Made by a program: the position numbers and the translations under genes
Assembly: GCA_009911715.1 (NCBI GenBank)
Contig: CP047880.1
Location: 1,674,001 to 1,738,000 of the forward strand
Reading direction: 5' to 3'
DNA length: 64,000 bases
DNA from: Methanomassiliicoccaceae archaeon DOK
GTDB taxonomy: Archaea; Thermoplasmatota; Thermoplasmata; Methanomassiliicoccales; Methanomethylophilaceae
Notes under the pieces: generated by a model
Told to the model about the DNA's origin: nothing
What the model saw: the letters and a program-made list of their open reading frames with translations, nothing else
The model's database searches: none
In this document: positions 34,776 to 43,038 of the stretch, piece after piece
Numbering within the stretch: position 1 is the first letter of the stretch
Layout of the letters: each line of letters starts with the position of its first letter

Positions 34776-34865
34776 CTTCGGGTCGATGTTCTTGTATGTG
34801 ATTTGTTCGGCTGCTATAGGAATCCCTCCCAGGATTCTTGACAGAAATACCCTTGAGCAAGATGT

Positions 34866-34875
34866 TGTATAAGTA
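34866..34875 (-). promoter_or_regulatory. TATA-like element of the efflux pump gene
   Basis: On the minus strand this reads CTTATACAAC, giving a start near 34845, followed by the GGGAGGG ribosome site at about 34824-34830. One candidate operator abuts it upstream. Confidence 0.4.
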
Positions 34876-34881
34876 CGTTTT

Positions 34882-34899
34882 GAATTGTGAAATCAACTA
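34882..34899. promoter_or_regulatory. Candidate MarR operator, imperfect copy
   Basis: GAATTG-N6-CAACTA shares the half-site and 6-bp spacing of the perfect site at 35004-35021 and lies just upstream of the efflux TATA element. Confidence 0.45.
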
Positions 34900-34933
34900 A
34901 AATGATGATGCACGTCCGTACAATGGGTTTGAT

Positions 34934-34953
34934 TTTCACGGTTTTTTGTGAAA
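34934..34953. promoter_or_regulatory. Inverted repeat TTTCAC-N8-GTGAAA in the marR-efflux spacer
   Basis: Perfect 6-bp arms lie beside a second AT-rich TATATAATT stretch. It may be another regulator site; the binding protein is unknown. Confidence 0.3.
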
Positions 34954-35003
34954 TGTATATAATTGGTTTGAAAACAAGACGATGTTTGTCCTGTTTGTAA
35001 AAA

Positions 35004-35021
35004 TAGTTGTATTGTCAACTA
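35004..35021. promoter_or_regulatory. Candidate MarR operator, perfect copy
   Basis: TAGTTG-TATTGT-CAACTA has perfect 6-bp arms and a 6-bp spacer, 6 bp past the marR stop. It has the size and AT-rich form of MarR-family operators. Confidence 0.55.
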
Positions 35022-35027
35022 CAGTCC

Positions 35028-35486
35028 TTATCCCTTGGTCAGACTCTCCATTATGCGGTCCGCCCTGTCGTCGAGCTTCCTCATGATCTCGGCGAGAACC
35101 TCCTTCTCCTCGTCCGTCAGAACGTCGAACAGGTTCCTGTCCAGGAGTTCGAACATCATGCGGCTCATCGCGAATATGTCACGGCCCTGGTCGGTGAGAT
35201 GGAGACTGTGGAGCTTCCCGGAGCTGTCGTTGTACACCAGGCCGAGGTCTATGAGGTCATGGACCATCGTGGAGATGTACGACTTGTCGTACGGGACCTC
35301 GTCGATGAGCTCCTTCTGTGACAGTCCGTCCCTCTTCCCTATATGGAAGATGAGGATGAGGTATGGGGGTTTGATGCGTGTGTCCCTCAGGTACTTGTCC
35401 GCATAGCCCTTCATGCACAGGTTCATCTTCTTCGGGAAGGACACGACCAGACGGATCGCGTCGTCCCCTCTGTCATCCGTATCCAT
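35028..35486 (-). CDS. MarR family transcriptional regulator of the efflux pump
   Basis: A 152-residue winged-helix repressor. The DNA-binding core is about residues 45-115 (LSQKELIDEVPYDKSYISTMVHDLIDLGLV, shown here only as landmarks LSQKELID and ISTMVHDL), with the wing near LTDQGRDIF. Dimer helices flank it. It is just upstream of, and in line with, the EmrB-type transporter, and two matching palindromes lie in the spacer. This supports control of the pump and perhaps itself. It ends in TAA. The SNF symporter gene lies upstream, in line, 11 bp away, so marR may be the last part of that transcript. Confidence 0.9.
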   Translation of the reverse strand: MDTDDRGDDAIRLVVSFPKKMNLCMKGYADKYLRDTRIKPPYLILIFHIGKRDGLSQKELIDEVPYDKSYISTMVHDLIDLGLVYNDSSGKLHSLHLTDQGRDIFAMSRMMFELLDRNLFDVLTDEEKEVLAEIMRKLDDRADRIMESLTKG

Positions 35487-35497
35487 TCGAGATCACC

Positions 35498-36865
35498 TCA
35501 GATAGTGTATATTCCGAAATAGTCGAGAAGGCCCGTCACCAGTATGATGGCCATGAACAGCGGGCAGACGACCATGATGAGTGCGTTGTAGATGGGCTTC
35601 AGCCTGAACCGTCCGGACGACTCGATCTCCTCCGTCACGAACTTCGTCTTGACGAAGTAACCGATGATGATGCAGGTCACTATCGCCGCTATCGGCATCA
35701 GCACGGAGTTCGTGATGAAGTCGAAGAACTCCAGGAACGTCATGCCCAAGATGGTGATGCCGCTGAGCGGGCCGAATCCCAGACAGGACAGTATCCCAAG
35801 ACCGAGTATGAGCACCAGACATGCGATGCAGGCCATGGAACGCCGCCACTTCCATCTGTCCCTGAAGATGGAGACTGCCGTCTCGGACAGCGATATCGAA
35901 GACGTCCATGCGGCGAACATCGCCAACAGGAAGAAGACGGCGCCGACGATGTGCCCTGCGGGCATGGTCTCGAACACGAGGGGCATGGTCTCGAACATCA
36001 GACCGAACCCGTCCCCCATCCCGGGGCCTATGAACACGACGACCGCGGGGACGATCATCAGACCGGAGAGGAACGCCACGCAGGTGTCCATCAGGCATAT
36101 CGTGTAAGCCGACTTCTCGATGTCCACGTTCTTCCTCATGTACGAACCGTATGTGATCATTATTCCCATCGCCAGAGACAGGGAATAGAACAGCTGCCCC
36201 ATCGCACCGAGGACAGTCTTCATGGAGAAGTCGTCGAAGTTGGGGACGATGTAATACGAGAGCCCCTCGGTGATGCCATCAACCGTCAGCATGTACAGGC
36301 AGATCCCCACGAGGAGCACCAGCAGCCCGGGGAGGAGGATCTTGCTCATCCTCTCCACGCCCTTCTGAACCCCGAAGGCGACGACCGCCACGGTCAGGAC
36401 CGCGTAGATCGCGAACCACGTGACGGGGCTGTCGAAGACCCCGGTCATGGATGCGGACATGAAATCGCCGAAGAATGACCCGTTGGCCAGTTCTGATCCC
36501 ATCCCCGCCATGTACTCCACGAAGTACTTGGTGACCCATCCGCCGATGACGCAGTAATAGGGGACGATGATCAGCGGGATGATGGCGATTATCCATCCGA
36601 CGACCTTGTACTTCTCGCCGAGATCCAGGAAGGCGTCGATGCAGGACTTTCCGGTACGACGACCGATTGCGATCTCGGTGATCATCAGAGCGACGCCGAA
36701 GGTCACCACGAGGATGATGTACGTTACAAGGAAGGCACCGCCTCCGTAGTGTTCGGCAAGATACGGGAAGCGCCACAGGTTCCCGAGACCAACCGCCGAC
36801 CCGGCGGCAGCCAGGATGAAACCCAGCCTCCCCGAGAAGCTGCCGCGCGATGCAGCATGCTCCAT
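35498..36865 (-). CDS. SNF family sodium-dependent transporter, copy 1
   Basis: A 455-residue LeuT-fold neurotransmitter:sodium symporter homologue. TM1 carries the family signature AAAGSAVGLGNLWRFPYL. Asn and Gly residues around the unwound helices and the TM6 region (YSLSLAMGIMITYGSY) match the substrate and sodium sites. About 11-12 helices are predicted, and prokaryotic members usually import amino acids. The ATG at 36865 is preferred to a TTG four codons upstream. ATTATAATAATT (about 36888-36899) may be its promoter. A close paralogue lies immediately upstream. Confidence 0.92.
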   Translation of the reverse strand: MEHAASRGSFSGRLGFILAAAGSAVGLGNLWRFPYLAEHYGGGAFLVTYIILVVTFGVALMITEIAIGRRTGKSCIDAFLDLGEKYKVVGWIIAIIPLIIVPYYCVIGGWVTKYFVEYMAGMGSELANGSFFGDFMSASMTGVFDSPVTWFAIYAVLTVAVVAFGVQKGVERMSKILLPGLLVLLVGICLYMLTVDGITEGLSYYIVPNFDDFSMKTVLGAMGQLFYSLSLAMGIMITYGSYMRKNVDIEKSAYTICLMDTCVAFLSGLMIVPAVVVFIGPGMGDGFGLMFETMPLVFETMPAGHIVGAVFFLLAMFAAWTSSISLSETAVSIFRDRWKWRRSMACIACLVLILGLGILSCLGFGPLSGITILGMTFLEFFDFITNSVLMPIAAIVTCIIIGYFVKTKFVTEEIESSGRFRLKPIYNALIMVVCPLFMAIILVTGLLDYFGIYTI

Positions 36866-36949
36866 ATCTCCGTCCAAGTGTTGGAGATTATAATAATTTC
36901 GGCTCTTCGAAGGAACGGCGACAGGCCTGGGAGATGGGATTCGACCGCA

Positions 36950-38323
36950 TCAGATGGTGTAGATGCCCATGCCTCCGAGCACTCCCACGACGAGGATTAT
37001 CACTAGGATCACAGGGCACACGTACTTGATCATGTACGGATAGATCGTCTTGATCCTGAACTCGCATCCAGACGACTCCACCTCGTCGATGACGTACCTG
37101 GACTTCACGACGTATCCGATCAGGATGCACGTTATCAGCGCGACTATCGGCATCATCACGGAGTTGGTGATGAAATCGAAGAACTCGAGGAAGCTCATAC
37201 CGAACGGCGCCACGGCGCTGAGCGGTCCGAATCCCAGGCACGACAGCAGCCCCAGGATCAGTATCCCTATGGACACTATCACGCATGCACGGAAGCGGGT
37301 CATGTGCCAATGGTCCCTGAGGACGGACACCACCGCCTCCATGAGGGCGATGGACGACGTGAGTGCGGCGAACATGGCGAGCAGGAAGAACGCGATTCCC
37401 ACGACCTCCCCTCCCGGCATGGTGCCGAAAACCTGAGGCATGGTGGTGAAGAGGAGCCCGAAGCCGCTTGTCATGTCGGTGCTCCCGGAGAACAGGACGA
37501 ATGCGGGGACGATCATGAGACCGGACAGGAACGCCACCGTGGTGTCTGTGAGGGCCACGGTGTAGGCGGACTTCTCTATGTTGTCCTGCTTGCGCATGTA
37601 CGACCCGTAGGCGATGGTTATGCCCATGGCGATGGACAGGGAATAGAACAGCTGGCTGACCGCTCCCGCGAGAGTGGAGAAGGACAGCTTGTCGAAGTCG
37701 GGGACGAGGTAGTACTTCAGCCCCTCGGAGATCCCGTCGATGGTCAACATGTACACGCAGATGGCGATCAGCAGGACGAAGAGGGCGGGCATGAGGATCT
37801 TGCTCATCCTCTCGATGCCCTTCTCCACGCCGAACACGACGACCACGATGGTCAGGAACGCGTAGATCAGGAACCAGGGGAGCGGGCTGTCGAAGACCCC
37901 TCCGAGGTCCATGGAGATGAACTGGTCGAAGAATCCGGCTCCGGCGAGGTCCGACCCGGCACCGACGGCGTAGTCGGCGAAGTACTTGGTGACCCATCCG
38001 CCGATGACGCAGTAGTACGGGACTATGATCATCGGCACCAGCATGGCGATCCACCCGATGATCGGGTACTTGTCGCAGAGGTCCATGAGGGCGTCGAAAC
38101 AGGACTTGCCGGTGCGCCTGCCTATGGCCAGCTCGGTGATGACCATGACCACGCCGAACGTTACCACTAGTATGAGGTAGACTAGGAGGAATATCCCTCC
38201 GCCGTACTGTTCGGCCAGATATGGGAAGCGCCACAGGTTCCCGAGTCCTACGGCGGCTCCGGCAGTGGCCAGGATAAAACCCAGCCTGCCCGAGAACCCG
38301 CCACGCTTTTCGACGGTCTCCAT
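36950..38323 (-). CDS. SNF family sodium-dependent transporter, copy 2
   Basis: A 457-residue paralogue of copy 1 with the same TM1 signature (TAGAAVGLGNLWRFPYL), the same TM6 element (YSLSIAMGITIAYGSYMRK) and the same C-terminal ending (GIYTI). About 11-12 helices. Likely imports an amino acid with Na+. Differences cluster in extracellular loops, hinting at different substrates. The ATG at 38323 is used; a GTG three codons upstream is possible. It is divergent from ilvC. Confidence 0.92.
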   Translation of the reverse strand: METVEKRGGFSGRLGFILATAGAAVGLGNLWRFPYLAEQYGGGIFLLVYLILVVTFGVVMVITELAIGRRTGKSCFDALMDLCDKYPIIGWIAMLVPMIIVPYYCVIGGWVTKYFADYAVGAGSDLAGAGFFDQFISMDLGGVFDSPLPWFLIYAFLTIVVVVFGVEKGIERMSKILMPALFVLLIAICVYMLTIDGISEGLKYYLVPDFDKLSFSTLAGAVSQLFYSLSIAMGITIAYGSYMRKQDNIEKSAYTVALTDTTVAFLSGLMIVPAFVLFSGSTDMTSGFGLLFTTMPQVFGTMPGGEVVGIAFFLLAMFAALTSSIALMEAVVSVLRDHWHMTRFRACVIVSIGILILGLLSCLGFGPLSAVAPFGMSFLEFFDFITNSVMMPIVALITCILIGYVVKSRYVIDEVESSGCEFRIKTIYPYMIKYVCPVILVIILVVGVLGGMGIYTI

Positions 38324-38436
38324 CGCGGTCACGACGACTCATGCGATATTTGATGTTTTGCGACACGGAGGAGACTGTCCAGCGTTCCGGGCCTTGACTG
38401 TACAAGCATCTACGCGTCGGCGGATGCCGTAAACAA

Positions 38437-38446
38437 GGTATAAATC
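38437..38446 (+). promoter_or_regulatory. TATA box of ilvC
   Basis: GGTATAAATC predicts initiation near 38467, so the in-frame ATG at 38449 would lie before the transcript starts. This supports the start at 38482. Confidence 0.6.
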
Positions 38447-38481
38447 GGATGTCAGAGTACGCACCCACAGGTGTGAAAACC

Positions 38482-39468
38482 ATGCAGCTTTATCACGATA
38501 AAGATGCGGACCTGAAAGTCCTCGACGGCAAGAAAGTCGCCGTCCTGGGATACGGGTCCCAGGGAAGGGCCCAGGCTCTGTGCTTCAACGACTCCGGGAT
38601 CGATGTGACGATCGGAGTCAGGAAGGACGGAAAGTCCTGGAACAAGGCCAAGGAGGACGGCCTCAAGGTCGCGGAGTTCGCTGACGCCGTCAAGGACGCA
38701 GATGTCGTCATGATGCTCCTGCCTGACGAGGTCCAGCCCGACATCTACAAGGAGTACGTCGAGCCCAACTTGAAGAAGGGCGCCGCACTCGAGTTCGCAC
38801 ACGGCTTCGCCATCACCTACAAGCTGATCCAGCCCCCGGCGGATGTCGACGTTATCATGATGGCGCCCAAGGCCCCCGGAGACATGGAGAGGCTCGTCTT
38901 CACCGAGGGATTCGGAGTCCCCGCCCTCATATGCATCCACCAGGATGTCACCGGCAACGCCAAGAAGATCGCCCTTGCACTCGCGAAGGGACTCGGATCC
39001 ACCCGCGCCGGAGTCTTCGAGACCACCTTCGACAACGAGACGTACACCGACCTCTTCGGAGAGCAGTCCGTCCTCTGCGGAGGACTCACGGCCCTGATCA
39101 GGCAGGGATTCAAGACCCTGACTGATGCGGGATATCCTCCCGAGATGGCCTACTTCGAGGTCCTCCACGAGACCAAGCTCATCGACGACCTCATCATCAA
39201 GGGCGGCTTCGAGCTCATGTGGAACGTCGTCTCCAACACCGCCGAGTACGGCGGAATGACCAGGAGGGACAGGGTCATCACCGAGCAGTCCGCCGAGGGC
39301 ATGAAATCCATCCTCGAGGAGATCGAGAACGGCAAGTTCAAGGACGAGTGGAGGGCCGAGTGGGCCGCAGGACTCGTCAACCTCAAGAAGATGGAAGAGG
39401 ACGAGAAGAAGCTGCAGCTCGAGATCACCGGAAAGGAGATCCGCCAGCTCTTCGAGAGGAAGAACTGA
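38482..39468 (+). CDS. ilvC: Ketol-acid reductoisomerase
   Basis: A 328-residue class I KARI that converts acetolactate and acetohydroxybutyrate to dihydroxy acids with NADPH and Mg2+. The N-terminal YHDKDADL start is the family's, the Rossmann loop is VLGYGSQGRAQAL, and the specificity loop follows as VRKDGKSWNKAKEDG. Metal ligands fall in FGEQSVLCGG and in the C-terminal FEVLHETKLI. It acts directly after the two acetolactate synthases at 14029 and 15764 but is unlinked. The start is fixed by homology and promoter position. The cyclophilin-like gene follows 23 bp later. Confidence 0.96.
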   Translation: MQLYHDKDADLKVLDGKKVAVLGYGSQGRAQALCFNDSGIDVTIGVRKDGKSWNKAKEDGLKVAEFADAVKDADVVMMLLPDEVQPDIYKEYVEPNLKKGAALEFAHGFAITYKLIQPPADVDVIMMAPKAPGDMERLVFTEGFGVPALICIHQDVTGNAKKIALALAKGLGSTRAGVFETTFDNETYTDLFGEQSVLCGGLTALIRQGFKTLTDAGYPPEMAYFEVLHETKLIDDLIIKGGFELMWNVVSNTAEYGGMTRRDRVITEQSAEGMKSILEEIENGKFKDEWRAEWAAGLVNLKKMEEDEKKLQLEITGKEIRQLFERKN

Positions 39469-39491
39469 AACCCTACAGGCCAGGTGGCGAG

Positions 39492-39872
39492 ATGAGCAGG
39501 ATGATCGTCAGGACGAGAAACGGGGACTTCCTCGGGGACCTGGACGGGTCGGACATCTCAAACGCCATCTGGCTCTCACTCCCGCTCAGCATGGACATCA
39601 ACATGCTGGGCGGGATGATCTACTGCGAATGCCCCCTCTACGCGATCCAGCCCAAGGAGGGGCGCACCACGCAGCTCGAGGTCGGGGACATCGCCTACTG
39701 GCCCGGCCCCGGCGCGTTCTGCATTTTCTACGGGCCGACCCCTCTGAGCGGCGAGGATGGGAAGCCGGTCGCACCCTACCCGGTCATCAAGATCGGCAGG
39801 ATGGTCGGCGACTGCTCCGGACTGGAAGCCGCCGGTGACAGGCAGAAGCTCACACTGGTCCCGCCCTACTGA
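39492..39872 (+). CDS. Cyclophilin-like fold protein (DUF369/Cyclophil_like family)
   Basis: A 126-residue beta-barrel protein with the small archaeal/bacterial cyclophilin-like pattern, including the barrel segment YWPGPGAFCIFYGPTPLS and the VGDIAYWPG turn. It shows no obvious proline-isomerase active-site set, and the family has no firm function. It starts 23 bp after ilvC on the same strand and is probably read through from it. It is convergent with the DUF6440 gene. Confidence 0.82.
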   Translation: MSRMIVRTRNGDFLGDLDGSDISNAIWLSLPLSMDINMLGGMIYCECPLYAIQPKEGRTTQLEVGDIAYWPGPGAFCIFYGPTPLSGEDGKPVAPYPVIKIGRMVGDCSGLEAAGDRQKLTLVPPY

Positions 39873-39884
39873 TTTATTGATGCA

Positions 39885-40115
39885 TCATCGTGCTCGGCTC
39901 CGTCTGGATGCAGACTGATGTGTACCGGATCCTCGGCCCTTCTTAACCAGAGGTCTCCCGTCGGCATCCAGGAGGGGTGTTAGCCCACCCCCGTTGCCGC
40001 TCCAGAGCCAGAGATAGCACACTCCCGTCTCCCTGTCCCTCAGGACCATCCTTATCCCGGCATCCGCCAGGGCACCGCCCTCACGGTGGATGACCTCGAA
40101 CCTGTCCTCGGTCAT
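39885..40115 (-). CDS. DUF6440 family protein
   Basis: A 76-residue protein with the compact DUF6440 pattern: RFEVIHREGG, then VLRDRETGVCYLWLWSG, then GGLTPLLDADGRPL. A Ser/Arg-rich tail after residue 57 is longer than usual. Function is unknown. It starts 9 bp after the rubredoxin-glutamate synthase gene stop, on the same strand. Confidence 0.75.
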   Translation of the reverse strand: MTEDRFEVIHREGGALADAGIRMVLRDRETGVCYLWLWSGNGGGLTPLLDADGRPLVKKGRGSGTHQSASRRSRAR

Positions 40116-40124
40116 GTCACCGCC

Positions 40125-41540
40125 TCAGGCATGCCTGATCCCCGCGTTCTCGGAGATCTCCGAGCTCACGGTGCACAGGTCGTCGAGGGACAGCTCGGAG
40201 ATGTCACCGTGACCGGACGCCCTCAGGAACGCCCTGAGCTCGTCCGCCAGGGCGCGGAGGTAGTTGCCGACGCGCACGGCTCCTGCCTCCTGGTCCAGCC
40301 TGGACTCCAGCTCGGGATCCTGCGTGGCTATCCCCATGGGGCACTTCCCGGTGTTGCATGCCCTGTACCTCTGGCATCCCAGCGCCATGAGCGGGGCGGA
40401 CGCCATGGCGACGGCGTCGGCGCCCATCGCGAGGGCCTTGATGCAGTCCCCGCTTGTGCGGAACCCGCCGGTGATGACCAGCTCCTGCCCCATGCCGTGC
40501 TCGTCCATATACCTCCTGGCCCTGGACAGGGCGTAGACGGTGGGCACGGATGTGGCATCCTTGAGGAACTTCGGGGACGAGCCGGTAGCGCCTCCCCTGC
40601 CGTCTATCGTGATGAAGTCGCATCCGGATTGGGATATGAACTCGAGGTCCTCCTCGATGCGGCCCGCCGCGATCTTCACGCCTATGGGAAGCCCGCCGGA
40701 CCTGCTGCGGAGCATGTCGACCATCGCCTTCAGGTCCTCCGGGGTGTCGATGCCGGGGAACTTCGACGGACTGAGTATGTCCTCGCCACGGCGCTTGCCC
40801 CTCATCGTGGCTATGACCTCCGTGACCTTCTCCCCGGGCAGATGACCGCCCATCCCGGGCTTGGTGCCCTGGCCGATCTTGATCTCGATCGCGTCGCAGT
40901 GCTCCAGCGTCATGTCGTTGAAGCTGTACTGGTTGGGGATGTACTCGAAGATGTACCTGTGCGCGGCGATCATCTCGTCCCACAGGGCGCCCCCCTCCCC
41001 GCTGCACATGGCGGTCCCTGCTATCGCGCTACCTTTGGACAGGGCGACCTTCGCCCTCCCCGACAACGCTCCGAAGCTCATGTGACTGATGTAAACTGGC
41101 ATCTCGAGCTCCATCGGCCTCTTCGATCCCTTGCCTATGACAGTGCGGATGGAGACCTCCTCCCATTTGTCCTTGGGTGCCCTGGCGAGCTGGGCGCCCA
41201 GGAACAGGATGTCGTCGAAATTCGGAACCGGGATCGTGGTGTCCATCGCACTGTCGATGCTCCTCCCTGTGAGAGCCATCTCATGGATGTCGTCCATGAC
41301 TCCGCCGTCGTGTCTCTTCAGGTTCTGGGGAACGTCGATTCCGCCCTCCGGGACAGGTTCCGACGGTTTCTCGGGAGTCTCAGGAACCGGGGATCCCCCG
41401 TCATCGTCCATGAGCACGAAAGCGGATTTGGGGGAATGGCAGAGAGGGCACACCCAGTCATCGGGCAGGTCCTCGAACCTCACACCCTCATCCTCTTCAT
41501 CGTAAATCTCGCCGCAAACGGAGCATCTGTAGCGTGCCAT
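40125..41540 (-). CDS. gltB: Rubredoxin-glutamate synthase (FMN domain) fusion
   Basis: A 471-residue fusion. Residues 1-45 are a rubredoxin with its two knuckles (CSVCGE and CPLCHSPK) binding one iron. The rest is the FMN/central domain of glutamate synthase: the substrate/FMN barrel ([30 protein letters not shown]), the flavin phosphate loop and the 3Fe-4S cysteines in [12 protein letters not shown]. The glutaminase domain and the NAD(P)H subunit are absent, so ammonia or glutamine domains must come from elsewhere, and electrons may enter through the rubredoxin. The ATG at 41540 starts the rubredoxin directly. Confidence 0.9.
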   Translation of the reverse strand: MARYRCSVCGEIYDEEDEGVRFEDLPDDWVCPLCHSPKSAFVLMDDDGGSPVPETPEKPSEPVPEGGIDVPQNLKRHDGGVMDDIHEMALTGRSIDSAMDTTIPVPNFDDILFLGAQLARAPKDKWEEVSIRTVIGKGSKRPMELEMPVYISHMSFGALSGRAKVALSKGSAIAGTAMCSGEGGALWDEMIAAHRYIFEYIPNQYSFNDMTLEHCDAIEIKIGQGTKPGMGGHLPGEKVTEVIATMRGKRRGEDILSPSKFPGIDTPEDLKAMVDMLRSRSGGLPIGVKIAAGRIEEDLEFISQSGCDFITIDGRGGATGSSPKFLKDATSVPTVYALSRARRYMDEHGMGQELVITGGFRTSGDCIKALAMGADAVAMASAPLMALGCQRYRACNTGKCPMGIATQDPELESRLDQEAGAVRVGNYLRALADELRAFLRASGHGDISELSLDDLCTVSSEISENAGIRHA

Positions 41541-41584
41541 AGTGCACATATCGGGACACGGCGTTATAACGGTCTGGGTCGTCC

Positions 41585-42865
41585 TCACGGACCCAACGCA
41601 GTTATGGGTACGACATATACACCATCTTCACGCTGGTACGCGTACGATGACATGCCTACCAACACGCACAGGAACGATGGTGGCCTGCGACTGCTGCTCC
41701 TGAACCTCTCGCTGAGATTCAGCAACTTCTCGGATGCCTCATCCACCTGGTTCATCCCGAGTTTGATTTCGAATGCTCCCCAACGACCATCACCCAGCTC
41801 TACAACCGCATCCATCTCGTTACCAGCACTGTCCCTATAGTGCTTCACGGTGCCACCATGGGTCGCGGCGTATACCGCCAGATCCCGTTCGCACATCCCT
41901 TCGAAAAGAAAACCGTAGGTGTTCAGATCATTGAGAAGACCATCCACAGAGGCGTTCATCGATGCGGCAGACAGAGATGGATCCGTAAGATGCCGCTTTG
42001 GACTTTTACCCACCCTGTATGATGACCTCAGCCCTGGATTGAAGGCATACTGGTACTCTGTGAGGAACATGCGATCCAGAATCCCCAGATAGTCAGCCAC
42101 GGTATCCGGATCCATTTTATCGTCATCGTATTCCTCAATGTCTTTCAATATGGTCCTGTTTGAGACAACGGTGCTTTCGTTACGTCCTAGAGAGGTGATG
42201 ACTCTTCTCACCCTCTCTGCATCGCGCTTTTTCCCGTCTATCTTGACGAAATCCTCATCGCGAATCGACTGAAGGTAGTTCCTACTCAGGATTGTTACCT
42301 TGTCAATATCCACTCCTATGGATTGTGGCCAACCTCCACGGAGGGTCAAATAAATGAGTTTGCGCAATGTGACGTCGTCTATTGTCCTTGTCTTCATTTT
42401 GCTCTCGAAAAGATCGGATACAGACACGGCCCCGGACGAGTCACCGGATTCGAATAGAGACATCGTACGCATGCGCACCGTTGCTATACGCCCCGCACCA
42501 CTGTGCATTATTCCTTTGCGTACAGGAGTCGATGATCCTGTTAACACAAATGCCCCCTTAAGACTGTCAGAGGATACGGTCGTACGAACTGCGTCCCAGA
42601 CCTTGGGCACATCCTGCCACTCATCGATCATGCGGGGCCTTGCTCCGTTGAGCGCTTCATACACATCGACCTCGGCCAGTTTTTTGTTGGCGAAATCGTT
42701 CTTGGAATCGGACAGATCGATAACACTCTCGGAGTGATTCAGCCCCGTCCATGTTTTTCCGCACCACTTCGGCCCCTCTATGCATACTGCCCCCATCGTT
42801 TCAAGTGTAAGGGAGATGTTCCTATCCACGAGTCTCGCACGGTACCCGTTCTTGGTCAGAACCAT
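41585..42865 (-). CDS. P-loop ATPase with DUF4143-type C-terminal domain
   Basis: A 426-residue AAA_14/DUF4143 ATPase. Walker A is GPKWCGKTW, the Walker B-like strand is PRMIDEWQ, and VLTGSSTP is a sensor-like element. A PD-(D/E)XK-like core is kept near the end ([13 protein letters not shown], then AFEIKLGMN). It is only distantly related to the ATPase at 29757. Codon use is A/T-richer than its neighbours, consistent with transfer. Its promoter has ATAATAAATTATC (minus strand, about 42885-42897), and the 23-bp tandem repeats lie immediately upstream of that. Cellular role is unknown. Confidence 0.85.
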   Translation of the reverse strand: MVLTKNGYRARLVDRNISLTLETMGAVCIEGPKWCGKTWTGLNHSESVIDLSDSKNDFANKKLAEVDVYEALNGARPRMIDEWQDVPKVWDAVRTTVSSDSLKGAFVLTGSSTPVRKGIMHSGAGRIATVRMRTMSLFESGDSSGAVSVSDLFESKMKTRTIDDVTLRKLIYLTLRGGWPQSIGVDIDKVTILSRNYLQSIRDEDFVKIDGKKRDAERVRRVITSLGRNESTVVSNRTILKDIEEYDDDKMDPDTVADYLGILDRMFLTEYQYAFNPGLRSSYRVGKSPKRHLTDPSLSAASMNASVDGLLNDLNTYGFLFEGMCERDLAVYAATHGGTVKHYRDSAGNEMDAVVELGDGRWGAFEIKLGMNQVDEASEKLLNLSERFRSSSRRPPSFLCVLVGMSSYAYQREDGVYVVPITALGP

Positions 42866-42901
42866 GATATGATGACAATTTGATAATTTATTATGTTTTC
42901 G

Positions 42902-43010
42902 ATTCCGTGGTTTTCAAAGGTTTCATTCCGTGGTTTTCAAAGGTTTCATTCCGTGGTTTTCAAAGGTTTCATTCCGTGGTTTTCAAAGGTTTCATTCCGT
43001 GGTTTTCAAA
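42902..43010. repeat. 23-bp tandem minisatellite upstream of the DUF4143-type ATPase
   Basis: Four identical 23-bp units begin at 42902, 42925, 42948 and 42971, and a fifth copy of 17 bp begins at 42994. Each unit starts ATTCCGTGGTTTTC and ends AAAGGTTTC. There are no spacers. The array lies between the pmbA stop (43039) and the ATPase promoter, and 23 is not a multiple of three, so it is not coding. Confidence 0.95.
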
Positions 43011-43038
43011 AATGATAAAAGGTTTGGAACGGGGCCGG

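Noticed and set aside
32511-34841. A 776-codon plus-strand frame
   Set aside because: Asp/Glu/His/Gly-rich low-complexity translation antisense to the acetyltransferase and efflux genes; a shadow frame.
42902-43010. A short CRISPR array
   Set aside because: The units abut with no spacers, are only 23 bp, and there are no cas genes.
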